Below are positions 36,201 through 49,570 of a stretch of DNA of 64,000 nucleotides, piece after piece. Position numbers and translations under genes: made by a program. The stretch comes from Anser cygnoides. Its lineage: Eukaryota > Chordata > Aves > Anseriformes > Anatidae. Numbering within the stretch: the first letter of the stretch is position 1; each line of letters opens with the position of its first letter. Below the pieces are notes generated by a model, which did not search any database, was not told the DNA's origin, and worked only from the letters and a program-made list of their open reading frames with translations. Location of the stretch: NCBI RefSeq assembly GCF_040182565.1, contig NW_027103090.1:248001-312000 (forward strand), given 5' to 3'.

Positions 36201-39200
36201 ACTGGGGATGCAGTGCAGTGAGACCACAGATTGCAGTGGCACCACTGGGAATGGAGTGCAGCGAGTCCAGAGAGGGCACTGGTACGATTGGGGATGCAGT
36301 GCAGTGAGTCCAGAGAGTGCACTGGCACCACTGGGGATGCAATGCAGTGAGTCCTGAGAGTGCACTGGCACCAATAGTATGCAGCGCAGTGAGTCCAGAG
36401 AGTGCACTGTCACCACTGGGGATGCAGTGCAGTGAGTCCAGAGAGTGCACTGGCACCACTGGGGATGAACTCGGGTGAGTCCAGGGAGTGCACTGGTACC
36501 ACTGGGGATGCACTCGGGTGAGTCCAGAGAGTGCACTGGCACCACAGGGGATGCAGTGCAGTGAGTCCAGAGTGTGCACTGGCACCACTGGGGATGCAGT
36601 GCAGTGAGTCCAGAGAGTGCACTGGCACCATTGGGGATGCAGTGCAGTGAGTCCAGAGTGTGCACTGGCACCATTGGGGATGCACTGCAGTGAGTCCAGA
36701 GAGTGCACTGGCACCACTGGGGATGCACCCCGGCAAGTCCATAGAGTGCACTGTCACCACTGCGGTTGCAGTGCAGTGAGTCCAGAGAGTGCACTAGCCC
36801 CACAGGGGATGCAGTGCAGTGAGTCCAGAGAGTGCACTGGCACCACTGGGGATGCACTGCCGTGAGTTCAGAGAGTGCCCCGGCACCACTGGGGATGCAG
36901 TGCAGTGAGTCCAGAGAGTGCAGTGGCACCACTGGGGATGCAGTGTAGTGAGTCCAAAGAGTGCACTGGCACCATTGGGGATGCACTGCAGTGAGTCCAG
37001 AGAGTGCACTGGCACCACTGGGGATGCAGTGCAGTGAGTCCAGAGAGTGCAGTGGCAAAACTGGGGATGCAGTGCAGTGAGTCCAGAGAGTGCACTGTCA
37101 CCACTGGGGATGCAGTGCAGTGAGTCCAGAGAGTGTACTGGCACCAATGGGGATGCAGTGCAGTGAGTCCAGAGAGGCCACTGGCACCACTGGGGATGCA
37201 GTGCGGTGAGTCCAGAGTGCACTGGCACCACTGGGGATGCAGTGCAGTGAGTCAAGAGAGTGCACTGGCACCACTGGGGATGCAGTGCAGTGAGTCCAGA
37301 GAGTGTACTGGCACCAATGGGGATGCAGTGCAGTGAGTCCAGAGAGGCCACTGGCACCACTGGGGATGCAGTGCGGTGAGTCCAGAGTGCACTGGCACCA
37401 CTGGGGATGCAGTGCAGTGAGTCCAGAGAGTGCACTGGCACCACTGGGGATGCAGTGCAGTGAGTCCAGAGAGTGTACTGGCACCAATGGGGATGCAGTG
37501 CAGTGAGTCCAGAGAGTGCACTGGCATCACTGGGGATGCAGTGCGGTGAGTCCAGAGTGCACTGTCACCACTGGGGATGCAGTGCAGTGAGTGCAGAGAG
37601 TGCACTGGCACCACTGGGGATGCAGTGCAGTGAGTCCAGAGAGTGCACTGGCACCACTGGGGATGCAGTGCAGTGAGACCACAGATTGCAGTGGCACCAC
37701 TGGGAATGGAGTGCAGCGAGTCCAGAGAGGGCACTGGTACGATTGGGGATGCAGTGCAGTGAGTCCAGAGAGTGCACTGGCACCACTGGGGATGCAATGC
37801 AGTGAGTCCTGAGAGTGCACTGGCACCAATAGTATACAGCGCAGTGAGTCCAGAGAGTGCACTGTCACCACTGGGGATGCAGTGCAGTGAGTCCAGAGAG
37901 TGCACTGGCACCACTGGGGATGCAGTGCAGTGAGTCCAGAGAGTGCACTGGCACCACTGGGGATGAACTCGGGTGAGTCCAGGGAGTGCACTGGTACCAC
38001 TGGGGATGCACTCGGGTGAGTCCAGAGAGTGCACTGGCACCACTGGGGATGCAGTGCAGTGAGTCCAGAGAGTGCACTGGCACCACTGGGGATGCAGTGC
38101 AGTGAGTCCAGAGAGTGCACTGGCACCACTGTTGATACAGTGCAGTGAGTGCAGAGAGTGCACTGGCAACACTGGGGATGCAGTGCAGTGAGTAAAGAGA
38201 GTGCACTGGCACCACTGGGGATGCAGTGCAGTGAGTCCAGAGAGTGCACTGGCATCACTGGGGATGCAGTGCAGTGAGTCCAGAGAGTGCACTGGCACCA
38301 CTGGGGATGCACCCCGGTGAGTCCAGAGAGTGCACTGGCACCACTGGGGATGCACCCCGGCAAGTCCATAGAGTGCACTGTCACCACTGGGGTTGCAGTG
38401 CAGTGAGTCCAGAGAGTGCACTAGCCCCACTGGGGATGCAGTGCAGTGAGTCCAGAGAGTGCACTGGCACCACTGGGGATGCACTGCCGTGAGTCCAGAG
38501 AGTGCCCTGGCACCACTGGGGATGCAGTGCAGTGAGTCCAGAGAGTGCACTGGCACCACTGGGGATGCAGTGTAGTGAGTCCAAAGAGTGCACTGGCACC
38601 ATTGGGGATGCACTGCAGTGAGTCCAGAGAGTGCACTGGCAACACTGGGGATGCAGTGCAGTGAGTCCAGAGAGTGCAGTGGCACAACTGGGGATGCAGT
38701 GCAGTGAGTCAGAGAGTGCACTGGCACCACTGGGGATGCAGTCCAGTGAGTCCAGAGAGTGTACTGGCACCAATGGGGATGCAGTGCAGTGAGTCCAGAG
38801 AGGCCACTGGCACCACTGGGGATGCAGTGCAGTGAGTCCAGAGAGTGCACTGGCATCACTGGGGATGCAGTGCGGTGAGTCCAGAGTGCACTGGCACCAC
38901 TGGGGATGCAGTGCAGTGAGTCAAGAGAGGTCACTGGCACCACCGGGGATGCACCCCGGTGAGTCCAGAGAGTGCACTGGCAGCACTGGGGATGCAGTGC
39001 AGTGAGTCCAGAGAGTGCACTGGCACCACTGGGGATGCAGTGCAATGAGTCCAGAGAGTGCACTGGCACCACTGGGGATGCAGTGCAGTGAGACCACAGA
39101 TTGCAGTGGCACCACTGGGAATGGAGTGCAGTGAGTCCAGAGAGGGCACTGGTACGATTGGGGATGCAGTGCAGTGAGTCCAGAGAGTGCACTGGCACCA

Positions 39201-39549
39201 CTGGGGATGCAATGCAGTGAGTCCTGAGAGTGCACTGGCGCCAATGTGGATGCACGCAGTGAGTCTAGAGAGTGCACTGGCACCACTGGGGATGCAGTGC
39301 AGTGAGTCCAGAGAGTGCACTGGCACCACTGGGGATGCAGTGCATTGAGTCCAGAGAGTGCACTGGCACCACTGCAGGCACTGATGCACTCAATGGGGGG
39401 TGCAGTGAGTCCAGAGAGTGCACTGGCACCACTGGGGATGCAGTGCAGTGAGACCAGAGACTTCACAGGCACCACTGGGGATGCAACCCAGTGAGTCCAG
39501 AGAGTGCACTGGCACCACTGGGGATGCACCCCGGCAAGTCCAGAGAGTG
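33218..39549 (+). repeat. 43-bp satellite array, forward, LTR copy 3 to inversion junction
   Basis: Variant-rich forward satellite. A marker block with GAGACCACAGATTGCAG, GGGAATGGAGTGCAG, GGTACGATTGGGG, GAGTCCTGAGAG and (in three of the four copies) CACCAATAGTAT recurs near 34605, 36222, 37676 and 39091, giving higher-order periods of about 1.4-1.6 kb. A fifth, partial copy lies near 8430. Truncated units are common here, for example GTCCAGAGTGCACTGG lacking part of the block, and broken units near 34280-34350, 34840-35060 and 35835-35890. An irregular unit with CTGATGCACTCAATGGGGGG lies at about 39375-39405, just before the inversion. Confidence 0.95.
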
Positions 39550-39638
39550 CACTCTCTGGACTCACTGCACTGCATCCCCAGTGCACTGGCACCACTGGGG
39601 GGCACCCCGGCAAGTCCAGAGAGTGCACTCTCTGGACT
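39537..39638. other. Satellite inversion junction with two perfect 26-bp palindromes
   Basis: Orientation changes three times in about 100 bp: forward to reverse at 39549/39550, back to forward at about 39583/39584, and to reverse for good at 39625/39626. The first and third switches are perfect 26-bp palindromes (39537-39562 and 39613-39638), both centred on GAGTGCACTC and both preceded by the CCCCGGCA variant. The middle switch has CCCCAGTG (39576-39583) facing CACTGGGG (39593-39600) and contains the 12-bp palindrome CCAGTGCACTGG (39578-39589). The two outer switches use the identical base step in the unit, so one may be a copy of the other. Confidence 0.92.
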
Positions 39639-42600
39639 CACTGACGTGCATCCCTAGTGGTGCCATTGCACTCTCTAGACTCACTGCACTGCATCCCCAG
39701 TGGTGCCAGTGCACTCACTGGACTCACTGCAGTGCATCCCCAGTGGTGCCAGTGCACTCACTGGACTCACTGTACTGCATCACCAGTGGTGCCAGTGCAC
39801 TCTCTGGACTCACTGCACTGCATCCCCAGTGGTGCCAGTGCACTCTCTGGACTCACTGCACTGCATCCCAGTGGTGCCAGTGCACTCTCTGGACTCACTG
39901 CATTGCATCCCCAGTGGTGCCAGTGCACTCTCTGGACTCACTGCACTGCATCGCCAGTGGTGCCAGTGCACTCTCTGGAGTCACTGCACTGCATCCCCAG
40001 TGGTGCCAGTGCACTCTCTGGACTCAGTGCAGTGCATCACCAGTGGTGCCAGTGCACTCTCTGGACCCACTGCAGTGCATCCCCACTGGTGCCAGTGCAC
40101 TCTCTGGACTCACTGCAGTGCATCCCCAGTGGTGCCAGTGCACTCTCTGGAGTCACTGCACTGCATCCCCAGAAGTGCCAGTGCACTCTCTGGAGTCACT
40201 GCACTGCAATCCCAGTGGTGCCAGTGCACTCTCTGGACTCACTGCACTGCATCCCCAGTGGTGCCAGTGTACTCTCTGGACTCACTGCAGTGCATCCCCA
40301 AGTGCCAGTGCACTCTCTGGACTCACTGCACTGCATCCCCTGTGGTGCCAGTGCACTCTCTGGACTCAATGCAGTGCATCCCCAGTGGTGCCAGTGCACT
40401 CTCTGGACTCACTGAACTGCATCCCCAGTGGTGCCAGTGCACTCTCTGGAATCACTGCAGTGCATCCCCTGTGGTGCCAGTGCACTCTCTGTACTCACTG
40501 CTCTGCATCACCTGTGGTGCCAGTGCACTCTCTGGACTCATTGCACTGCATCCCCAGTGGTGCCAGTGCACTCTCTGAACTCACCGCACTGCATCCCCAG
40601 TGGTGTCAGTGCACTCTCTGGACTCACTGCACTGCATCCCCAGTGGTGCCAGTGCACTCTCTGGACTCACTGCAGTGCATCCCCAGTGGTGCCAGTGCAC
40701 TCTCTGGACTCACTGCACTGCATCCCCAGTGGTGACAGTGCACTCTCTGGAGTCACTGCACTGCATCCTCAGTGGTGCCAGTGCACTCTCTGGACTCACT
40801 GCACTGCATCCCCAGTGGTGCCAGGGCACTTTCTGGACTCACTGCACTGCATCCACTGTGGTCCCAGTGCACTCTCTGCCCTCACTGCAGTGCATCCCCA
40901 GTGGTGCCAGTGCAATCTCTGGGATCACCGGGGTGCATCCCCAGTGGTGCCAGTGCACTCTCTGGACTCACTGCACTGCATCCCCAGTGGTGCCAGTGCA
41001 CTCTCTGGACTCACTGCACTGCATCCCCAGTGGTGCCATTGCACTCTCTGGAGTCACTGCACTGCATCCCCAGTGGTGCCAGTGCACTCTCTGGACTCAC
41101 TGCAGTGCATCCCCAGTGCTGCCAGTGCACTCTCTGGACTCACTGCACTGCATGCCCAGTGGTGCCAGTGCACTCTCTGGACTCACTGCACTCCATCCCC
41201 ACTGGTGTCAGTCCACTCTCTGGACTCACTGCACTGCATCCCCAGTGGTGCCAGTGGACTCTCTGCACTCATGCACTGCATCCCCAGTGGTGCCACTGCA
41301 CTCTCTGGACTCACTGCACTGCATGAACAGTGGTGCCAGTGCACTCTCTGGACTCACTGCACTGCATCCCTAGTGGTGCCAGTGTAGTCTCTGGACTCAC
41401 TGTAGTGCATCCCCAGTGGTGCCAGTGCAATCTCAGGACTCACTGCAGTGCAGCTCCAGTTGGTGCCAGTGCAGTCTCTGGACTCACTGCACTGCATCCC
41501 CAGTGGTGCCAGTGCACTCTCTGGACTCACTGCAGTGCATCCCCAGTGGTGCCAGTGCACTCTCTGGACTCACTGCACTGCATCCCCAGTGGTGCCAGTG
41601 CACTCGCTGGACTCACTGAACTGCATCCCCAGTGGTGCCAGAGCACTCTCTGGACTCACTGCAGTGCATCCCCAGTGCTGCCAGTGCACTCTCTGGACTC
41701 ACTGCACTGCATCGCCAGTGGTGCCAGTGCACTCTCTGGACTCACTGCACTGCATCCCCTGTTGTGCCAGTGCACTCTCTGGACTCACTGCACTGCATCA
41801 CCATTGGTGCCAGGGCACTCTCTGGACTCACTGCAGTGCATCCGCAGTGGTGCCAGTGCACTCTTTCGAGTCACTGCAGTGCATCCCCAGTGGTGCCAGT
41901 GCACTCTCTGGACTCACAGCACTGCATCCCCAGTGGTGCCAGTGCACTCTCTGGAGTCACAGCACTGCATCAACAGTGGTGCCTCTGCACTCTCTGGAGT
42001 CACTGCACTGCATCCCCAGTGGTGCCAGTGCACTCTCTGGACTCACTGCAGTGCATCCCTCGTGGTGCCAGTGCACTCTCTGGACTCACTGCACTAAAAC
42101 CCCAGTGGTGCCAGTGCAGTCTCTGGACTCACTGCACTGCATCCCCAGTGGTGCCAGTGCACTCTCTGGACTCACTGCACTGCATCCCCTGTGGTGCCAG
42201 TACACTCTCTGGACTCACTGGAGTGCATCCCCAGTGGTGCCAGTGTACTCTCTGGACTCACTGCACTGCATCACCAGCGGTGCCAGTGCACTCTCTGGAC
42301 TCACTGCAGTGCATCCCCAGTGGTGCCAGTGCACTTTCTGGAGTCACTGCAGTGCATCCCCTGTTGTGCCAGTGCACTCTCTGCACTCACTGCACTGCAT
42401 CCCCAGAAGTGCCAGTGCACTCTCTAGACTCACTGCACTGCATCCCCAGTGGTGCCAGTGCACTCTCTGGACTCACTGCATTGCATCCCCAGTGGTGCCA
42501 GTGCACTCTCTGGACTCACTGCAGTGCATCCCCAGTGGTGCCAGTGCACTCTCTGGACTCACTGCACTGCATCCCCAGTGGTGCCAGTGCACTCTCCGGA

Positions 42601-45600
42601 CTCACTGCAGTGCATCCGCAGTGGTGCCAGTGCACTCTTTTGAGTCACTGCATTGCATCCCCAAGGTGCCAGTGCAATCTCTGGACTCACTGCACTGCAT
42701 CCCCAGTGGTGCCAGTGCACTCTCTGCACTCACTGCACTGCATCCCCAGTGGTGCCAGTGCACTCTCTGGACTCACTGCACTGCATCCCCAGTGGGGACA
42801 GTGCACTCTCTGGAGTCACTGCACTGCATCCCCAGTGGTGCCTCTGCACTCTCTGGAGTCACTGCACTGCATCCCCAGTGCTGCCAGTGCACTCTCTGGA
42901 CTCACTGCACTGCATCCCCAGTGGTGCCAGTGCACTCTCTGAACTCACTGCACTGCATCCCCAGTGGTGCCAGTGCACTCTCTGGACTCACTGCACTGCA
43001 TCCCCAGTGGTGCCAGTGCACTCTCTGGACTCACTGCACTTCATCCCCAGTGGTGCCAGTGCACTCTCTGGACTCACTGCATTGCATCCCCAGTGGTGCC
43101 AGTGCACTCTCTGGACTCACTGCACTGCATCCCCAGTGGTGCCAGTGCACTCTCTGGACTCACTGCACTGCATCCCCAGTGGTGCCAGTGCACTCCCCGG
43201 ACTCACTGCACTGCATCCCCAGTGGTGCCAGTGCACTCTCCGGACTCACTGCAGTGCATCCGCAGTGGTGCCAGTGCACTCTTTTGAGTCACTGCATTGC
43301 ATCCCCAAGGTGCCAGTGCAATCTCTGGACTCACTGCACTGCATCCCCAGTGGTGCCAGTGCACTCTCTGCACTCACTGCACTGCATCCCCAGTGGTGCC
43401 AGTGCACTCTCTGGACTCACTGCACTGCATCCCCAGTGGGGACAGTGCACTCTCTGGAGTCACTGCACTGCATCCCCAGTGGTGCCTCTGCACTCTCTGG
43501 AGTCACTGCACTGCATCCCCAGTGCTGCCAGTGCACTCTCTGGACTCACTGCACTGCATCCCCAGTGGTGCCAGTGCACTCTCTGAACTCACTGCACTGC
43601 ATCCCCAGTGGTGCCAGTGCACTCTCTGGACTCACTGCAGTGCATCCCCAGTGGTGCCAGTGCACTCTCCGGACTCACTGCAGTGCATCCGCAGTGGTGC
43701 CAGTGCACTCTTTTGAGTCACTGCATTGCATCCCCAAGGTGCCAGTGCAATCTCTGGACTCACTGCACTGCATCCCCAGTGGTGCCAGTGCACTCTCTGC
43801 ACTCACTGCACTGCATCCCCAGTGGTGCCAGTGCACTCTCTGGACTCACTGCACTGCATCCCAGTGGGGACAGTGCACTCTCTGGAGTCACTGCACTGCA
43901 TCCCCAGTGGTGCCTCTGCACTCTCTGGAGTCACTGCACTGCATCCCCAGTCCTGCCAGTGCACTCTCTGGACTCACTGCACTGCATCCCCAGTGGTGCC
44001 AGTGCACTCTCTGAACTCACTGCACTGCATCCCCAGTGGTGCCAGTGCACTCTCTGGACTCACTGCACTGCATCCCCAGTCCTGCCAGTGCACTCTCTGG
44101 ACTCACTGCACTTCATCCCCAGTGGTGCCAGTGCACTCTCTGGACTCACTGCATTGCATCCCCAGTGGTGCCAGTGCACTCTCTGGACTCACTGCACTGC
44201 ATCCCCAGTGGTGCCACTGCACTCTCTGGACTCACTGCACTGCATCCCCATTGGTGCCAGGGCACTCTCTGGACTCACTGCAGTGCATCCCCAGTGGTGC
44301 CAGTGCACTCTTTCGAGTCACTGCAGTGCATCCCCAGTGGTGCCAGTGCACTCTCTGGACTTACTGCACTGCATCCCCAGTGGTGCCAGTGCACTCTCTG
44401 CACTCACTGCACTGCATCCCCGGTGTTCCCAGAGCACTCTCTGGACTCACTGCAGTGCAGCCCCTGAGGTGCCAGTGTACTCTCTGGACTCACTGCACTG
44501 CATCCCCAGTGGTGACAGTGCACTCTCTGGAATCACGGCAGTGCATCCCCTGTGGTGCCATTGCACTCTCTGGACTCACTGCTGTGCATCGCCAGTGGTG
44601 CCTGTGCACTCTCTTGAGTCACTGCACTGCATCCCCAGTATAGCCAGTGCACTCTATGGACTAACTGCACTGCATCCCCAGTGGTGCCAGTGCACTCTCT
44701 GGACTCACTGCACTGCATCCCCAGTGGTGCCAGTGCACTCTCTGGACTCACTGCACTGCATCCCCAGTGGTTCCAGTGCACTCTCTGGTTCACTGCACTG
44801 CATCACCATTGGTGCCAGGGCACTCTCCGGACTCACTGCAGTGCATCCCCAGTGGTGCCAGTGAACTCTTTCGAGTCACTGCACTGCATCCCCATTGGTA
44901 CCAGTGCATTCTCTGGACTCACTGCAGTCCATCCCCAGTGGTGCCACTGCAGTCTCTGGAGTCACTGCAGTGCATCCCCAGTGGTGCCAGTGCACTCTCT
45001 GGACTCACTGCACTGCATCCCCAGTGGTGCCAGTGTACTCTCTGGACTCAGTGCACTGCATCCCCAGTGGTGCCAGTGCACTCTCTGGACTCACTGCACT
45101 GCATCCCCAGTGGTGCCAGTGCACTCTCTGGACTCACTGCAGTGCATCCCCTTTTGTGCCAGTGCACTCTCTGGACTCACTGCACTGCATCCCCAGTGGT
45201 GCCAGTGCACTCTCTGGAGTCACTGCACTGCATCCCCAGTGGTGCCAGTGCACTCTCTGGACTCACTGCAGTGCATCCCCAGTGGTGCCAGTGCACTCTC
45301 TGCACTCACTGCACTGCATCACCAGTGGTGCCAGTGCACTCTCTGGACTCACTGCAGTGCATCCCCAGTGGTGCCAGTGCACTCTCTGGACTCACTGCAC
45401 TGCATCCCCAGTGGTGCCAGTGCACTCTCTGGAGTCGCAGCACTGCATCAACAGTGGTGCCTCTGCACTCTCTGGAGTCACTGCACTGCATCCCCAGTGC
45501 TGCCAGTGCACTCTCTGGACTCACTGCACTGCATCCCCAGTGGTGCCAGTGCACTCTCTGGACTCACTGCAGTGCATCCCCATTAGTGCCAGTGCACTCT

Positions 45601-48600
45601 CTGGACTCACTGCACTGCATCCCCAGTGGTGCCAGTGCACTCTCTGGACTCACTGCACTGCATCCCCAGTGGTGCCAGTGCACTCTCTGGACTCACTGCA
45701 CTGCATCCCCATTGGTGCCAGGGCACTCTCTGGACTCACTGCACTGCATCCCCAGTGGTGCCAGTGCACTCTTTCGAGTCACTGCAGTGCATCCCCAGTG
45801 GTGCCAGTGCACTCTCTGGACTCACTGCACTGCATCCCCAATGGTGCCAGTGCACTCTCTGGACTCACTGCACTGCATCCCCAGTGGTGCCAGTGCACTC
45901 CCTGCACTCACTGCACTGCATCCCCAGTGGTGCCAGTGCATTGTTCCCAGAGCACTCTCTGGACTCACTGCAGTGCATCCGCAGTGGTGCCAGTGCACTC
46001 TCTGGACTCACTGCAGTGCATCCCCAGTGGTGCCAGTGCACTCTCTGGACTCACTGCACTGCATCCCCAGTGGTGCCACTGCACTCTCTGGACTCACTGC
46101 ACTGCATCACCATTGGTGCCAGGGCACTCTCCGGACTCACTGCAGTGCATCCCCATTAGTGCCAGTCCATTCTCTGGACTCATTGCAGTGCATCCCCAGT
46201 GGTGCCAGTGCACTCTCTGGACTCACTGCACTGCATCCCCGGTGGTGCCAGTACACTATCTGGACTCACTGCACTGCATCCCCAGTGGTGCCAGTGTACT
46301 CTCTGGACTCACTGCAGTGCATCCCCAGTGGTGCCAGTGCACTCTCTGGACTCACTGCACTGCATCCCCAGTGCTGACAGTGCACTTTCTGGACTCACTG
46401 CACTGCATCCCCAGTGGTGCCAGTGTACTCTCTGGACTCAGTGCACTGCATCCTGTTGGTGCCACTGCACTCTCTGGACTCACTGCAGTGCATCCCCAGT
46501 GGTGCCAGTGCACTCTCTGGACTCACTGCACTGCATCCCCAGTGGTGCCAGTGCACTCTCTGGACTCACTGCAGTGCATCCCCTTTTGTGCCAGTGCACT
46601 CTCTGGACTCACTGCACTGCATCCCCAGTGGTGCCAGTGCACTCTCTGGAGTCACTGCACTGCATCCCCAGTGGTGCCAGTGCACTCTCTGGACTCACTG
46701 CAGTGCATCCCCAGTGGTGCCAGTGCACTCTCTGCACTCACTGCACTGCATCACCAGTGGTGCCAGTGCACTCTCTGGACTCACTGCAGTGCATCCCCAG
46801 TGGTGCCAGTGCACTCTCTGGACTCACTGCACTGCATCCCCAGTGGTGCCTCTGCACTCTCTGGACTCACTGCACTGCATCCCCAGTGGTGCCAGTGCAC
46901 TCTCTGGACTCACTGCACTGCATCCCCAGTGGTGCCAGTGCACTCTCTGGACTCACTGCAGTGCATCCCCAGTGGTGCCACTGCACTCTCTGGACTCACT
47001 GCATTGCATCCCCAGTGGTGCCAGTGCACTCTCTGGACTCACTGCACTGCATCCCCAGTGGTGCCAGTGCACTCTCTGGACTCACTGCACTGCATCACCA
47101 TTGGTGCCAGGGCACTCTCCGGACTCAATGCAGTGCATCCCCAGTGGTGCCAGTGCACTCTTTCGAGTCACTGCACTGCATCCCCAGTGGTGCCAGTGCA
47201 CTCTCTGGACTCACTGCACTGCATCCCCAGTGGTGCCAGTGCACTCTCTGCACTGCATCCCCAGTGTTCCGAGAGCACTCTCTGGACTCACTGCAGTGCA
47301 TCCCCAGTGGTGCCAGTGCACTCTCTGGACTCACTGCAGTGCATCCCCAGTGGTGCCAGTGCACTCTCTGGACTCACTGCACTGCATCCCCAGTGGTGCC
47401 AGTGTACTCTCTGGATTCACTGCACTGCATCCCCATTGCTGACAGTGCACTCTCTGGACTCACTGCACTGCATCCCCAGTGGTGCCAGTGCATTATCTGG
47501 ACTCACTGCACTGCATCCCCAGTGGTGCCAGTGTACTCTCTGGACTCACTGCAGTGCATCCCCTGTGGTGCCAGTGCACTCTCTGGACTCACTGTACTGC
47601 ATCCCCAGTGGTGCCAGTGCACTCTCTGGACTCACTGCAGTGCATCCCCAGTGGTGCCAGTGCACTCTCTGGACTCACTGCACTGCATCCCCAGTGGTGC
47701 CAGTGCACTCTCTGGACTCACTGCAGTGCATCCCCAGTGGTGCCAGTGCACTCTCTGCACTCACTGCACTGCATCCCCAGTGGTGCCAGTGCACTCTCTG
47801 GAGTCGCAGCACTGCATCAACAGTGGTGCCTCTGCACTCTCTGGAGTCACTGCACTGCATCCCCAGTGTTGCCAGAGTACTCTCTGGACTCACTGCAGTG
47901 CATCCCCAGTGGTGCCAGTGCACTCTCTGGACTCACTGCAGTGCATCCCCAGTGGTGCCAGTGCACTCTCTGGACTCACTGCACTGCATCCCCTGTGGTG
48001 CCAGTGCACTCTCTGGACTCACTGCACTTCATCGCCAGTGGTGCCAGTGCACTCTCTGGACTCACTGCACTGCATCCCCAGTGGTGCCAGTGCAGTCTCT
48101 GGACTCACTGCACTGCATCCCCAGTGGTGCCACTGCACTCTCTGGACTCACTGCACTGCATCACCTTTGGTGCCAGGGCACTCTCCGGACTCACTGCAGT
48201 GCATCCGCAGTGGTGCCAGTGCACTCTCTGGACTCACTGCACTGCATCCCCAGTGGTGCCAGTGCACTCTCTGGACTCACTGCACTGCATCCCTAATGGT
48301 GCCAGTGCACTCTCTGGACTCACTGCACTGCATCCCCAGTGGTGCCAGTGCACTCTCTGGACTCACTGCACTGCATCCCCAGTGGTGCCAGTGCACTCTC
48401 TGCACTCACTGCACTGCATCCCCGGTGTTCCCAGAGCACTCTCTGGACTCACTGCAGTGCAGCCCCTGAGCTGCCAGTGTACTCTCTGGACTCACTGCAC
48501 TGCATCCCCAGTGGTGACAATGCACTCTCTGGAATCACTGCAGTGCATCCCCTGTGGTGCCAGTGCACTCTCTGGACTCACTGCACTGCATCCCCAGTGG

Positions 48601-49570
48601 TGCCACTGCACTCTCTTGACTCACTGCACTGCATCCCCAGTGGTGCCACTGCACTCTCTGGAGTCACAGCACTGCATCAACAGTGGTGCTAGTGCACTCT
48701 CTGGAGTCACTGCACTGCATCCCCAGTGGTGCCAGTGCACTCTCTGGACTCACTGTAGTGCATCCCCAGTGGTGCCAGTGCAATCTCTGGACTCACTGCA
48801 GTGCATCCCCAGTAGTGCCAGTGCACTCTCTGGACTCACTGCACTGCATCCCCAGTGGTGCCAGTTCACTCTCTGGACTCACTGCACTGCATCCCCAGTG
48901 GTGCCAGTGCACTCTCTGGACTCACTGCACTGCATCAACAGTGTTGCCAGTGCACTCTCTGGACTCACTGCATTGCATCCCCAGTGGTGCCAGTGTAGTC
49001 TCTGGATTCACAGCAGTGCATCCCCAGTGGTGCCAGTGCAACTACTGGACTCACTGCAGTGTAGCTCAGTGGTGCCAGAGCACTCTCTGGACTCACTGCA
49101 CTGCATCCCCAGTGGTGCCACTGCACTCTCTGGACTCACTGCAGTGTATCGCCATTGGAGCCGGTGCACTCTCTGGACTCACTAAACTGCATCCCCAGTG
49201 GTGCCAGAGAACACTCTGGTCTCACTGCAGTGCATCCCCAGTGGTGCCAGTGCACTGTCTGGACTCACTGCATCCCCAGTGGTGGCAGGGCACTCTCTGG
49301 ACTCACAGCACTGCATCCCCAGTGGTGCCAGTGCACTCTCTGGACTCAGTGCACTAAATCCCCAGTGGTGCCAGTGCACTCTCTGGACTCACTGCAGTGC
49401 ATCCCCAGTGGTGCCAGTGCACTCTCTGGACTCACCGGGGTGCATCCCCAGTGGTGCCAGTGCACTCTCTGGACTCACTGCAGTGCATCCCCAGTGGTGC
49501 CAGGGCACTCTCTGCAGACAATGCAGTGCATCCCCAAAGGTGACAGTGCACTCTCTGGACTCACTGTACT
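39639..49570 (-). repeat. 43-bp satellite array, inverted orientation, about 10 kb
   Basis: Units read as the reverse complement of the earlier array (CTCTCTGGACTCACTGCA, CATCCCCAGTGGTGCCAGTG on the plus strand). The long stop-free frames move to the plus strand here (up to 1,133 codons), which confirms they follow repeat orientation rather than genes. A marker block with CATCCGCAGTGG, CTCTTTTGAGTC and CCCCAAGGTGCC recurs at about 42608, 43252 and 43681. Those spacings are 644 and 429 bp, that is 15 and 10 units, each less one base for the one-base-short unit. The CCAGTTGG/AGCTGCAC marker also occurs near 41450 in inverted form, so this arm derives from the same family of blocks. No LTR copy lies within it. 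Confidence 0.96.
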
